Part shown: positions 4,947 to 5,714 of the stretch, one piece after another
How positions within the stretch are numbered: the first letter of the stretch is position 1
How the letters are laid out: the number at the start of each line of letters is the position of its first letter
Origin: an uncultured Collinsella sp.
Lineage (GTDB): Bacteria; Actinomycetota; Coriobacteriia; Coriobacteriales; Coriobacteriaceae
Direction of reading: 5' to 3'
DNA: 5,714 bases
NCBI GenBank assembly: GCA_902489225.1
Contig: CABTZA010000119.1
Coordinates: forward strand, 1 to 5,714
Made by a program: the position numbers and the translations under genes
Notes under the pieces: model-generated
What the model was told of the DNA's origin: nothing
The model's database searches: none
Seen by the model: the letters and a program-made list of their open reading frames with translations, nothing else

Positions 4947-5714
4947 CTACCTGTTTGCTTCAATGAGCTTTTCAAGCCTCAAAACACGATGGTAGAGGGC
5001 CGACTTCGACAAGGGAGGGTCGGCCATCTCGCCCAGATCGCGCAGCGACAGATCGGGATAGCGCTCGCGCAGGTCGCAAAAGACCGCCAAGGCGTCCGGA
5101 AGCGTGTCGCGCAAACCTCGCTGTTCGAGCTCATCGATCAACGCAAGCTGATGCTGGGCGGCACCCGCACTTCTGGTCTGATTGGCCAGCTCGGCATTCA
5201 CGCGACGGTTCACATCGTTCTTAACCAACTTGACCGCGCGCGCCTCCTCGATCTCGGCAACGCTGCGCTTGGCACCAATCAGCTTTAAAAGATGCTCAAT
5301 CTCCTCGGCACTCTTAATGTAGACAGCAAAGGACCCGCGCCGCGCGTTAACGCGCGCATGGACCCCAATCTGCTCCAATAGATCGCAAAGGCCCCGTGCA
5401 TACTGCTCGCCCTGCACCGCGATCTCCAAATGAAAGTCGCCGCGGGGATCGGCCACGAAACCGCCGGCGATGAGCGCGCCGCGAATGTAGGCAAGCCTGC
5501 AGCAGGGACGGGCAACGATGTGCCGGGGAACACCAGCGACGAGCCCTCCCCTGCGGTCGAGAATGCCCAGCAGCACCAGAGCCTTGTCCAGGTCGGGCTG
5601 ATCGGGCAGGGTAATGAGATAGTTACGGACCTTATGCAAGACCGATTTACGAACGGTGAATTCCGTTTTGAGCTTAAGGATGCGATGCGTCAGTGTGATC
5701 ATCGTGCGCGCGAC
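4947..5714 (-). CDS. whiA: WhiA-type DNA-binding regulator, C-terminal part (5' end outside window)
   Basis: WhiA proteins combine a degenerate LAGLIDADG homing-endonuclease fold with a C-terminal helix-turn-helix. They control sporulation septation in Streptomyces and division or chromosome functions in other Gram-positives. The frame is open to the window edge, giving 255 residues; a full protein is usually about 310-330, so some 60-70 N-terminal residues are missing. An internal Met at 5702 is unlikely to be the true start. Numbering from that Met, the LAGLIDADG-like core is CCRLAYIRGALIAGGFVADP (67-86), followed by the FHLEI strand. The NDVNRRVNAELAN stretch (162-174) leads into the C-terminal HTH: LSLRDLGEMADPPLSKSALYHRVLRLEKLI (218-247). 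The acidic residues of active homing enzymes are not retained, as expected for WhiA. Adjacency to gap is typical of Actinobacteria, where rapZ and yvcK usually lie upstream. Confidence 0.93.
   Translation of the reverse strand, partial: VARTMITLTHRILKLKTEFTVRKSVLHKVRNYLITLPDQPDLDKALVLLGILDRRGGLVAGVPRHIVARPCCRLAYIRGALIAGGFVADPRGDFHLEIAVQGEQYARGLCDLLEQIGVHARVNARRGSFAVYIKSAEEIEHLLKLIGAKRSVAEIEEARAVKLVKNDVNRRVNAELANQTRSAGAAQHQLALIDELEQRGLRDTLPDALAVFCDLRERYPDLSLRDLGEMADPPLSKSALYHRVLRLEKLIEANR

Noticed and set aside
4947..5714. Active LAGLIDADG homing endonuclease or intein
   Set aside because: The fold is recognisable, but the protein carries the WhiA C-terminal helix-turn-helix and lacks the acidic catalytic pair; the genomic position next to gap is standard for whiA.

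Overview
This window is a compact, one-directional block of central carbon metabolism. All five protein genes lie on the minus strand, so transcription runs from right to left: whiA (3' part only) -> gap -> pgk -> tpiA -> gpmI. I see no rRNA, tRNA, CRISPR array or mobile element, and no previously undescribed system. The coding content is conserved housekeeping; the interesting part is the non-coding control architecture between the genes.

Organism: the coding DNA is GC-rich with strong third-position G/C bias, while the two real intergenic regions are AT-rich. A whiA gene next to gap-pgk-tpiA is the classic actinobacterial arrangement. A cofactor-independent mutase gene (gpmI) directly after tpiA, and a GAPDH whose catalytic-domain segment resembles the Firmicutes type, are less usual for mainstream Actinobacteria. 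Together they suggest a Coriobacteriia-type actinobacterium (Collinsella/Olsenella-like). This is inference from gene order and sequence style, not a database match.

Layout: 4947-5714 holds the C-terminal part of WhiA, a DNA-binding regulator whose N-terminus lies beyond the window. 4754-4946 is an AT-rich control region with a 14-bp perfect palindrome that resembles a cre/LacI-family operator, a putative promoter for gap, and a GC-rich stem-loop just before the gap Shine-Dalgarno site. gap (3728-4753) is followed at 3645-3690 by a hairpin plus U-tract that looks like a terminator or attenuator. A second small hairpin then precedes pgk (2397-3587). pgk and tpiA (1637-2404) overlap by 8 nt, and gpmI (78-1631) starts 5 nt after tpiA. 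Two consecutive hairpins follow gpmI; the second (21-52) is a strong intrinsic terminator that ends the operon.

How it works together: GAPDH, PGK, TIM and phosphoglycerate mutase catalyse the triose interconversion and lower-glycolysis steps from dihydroxyacetone phosphate to 2-phosphoglycerate; enolase is not in the window. The internal terminator suggests that gap is transcribed in excess, with pgk-tpiA-gpmI made by read-through as a tightly coupled unit.
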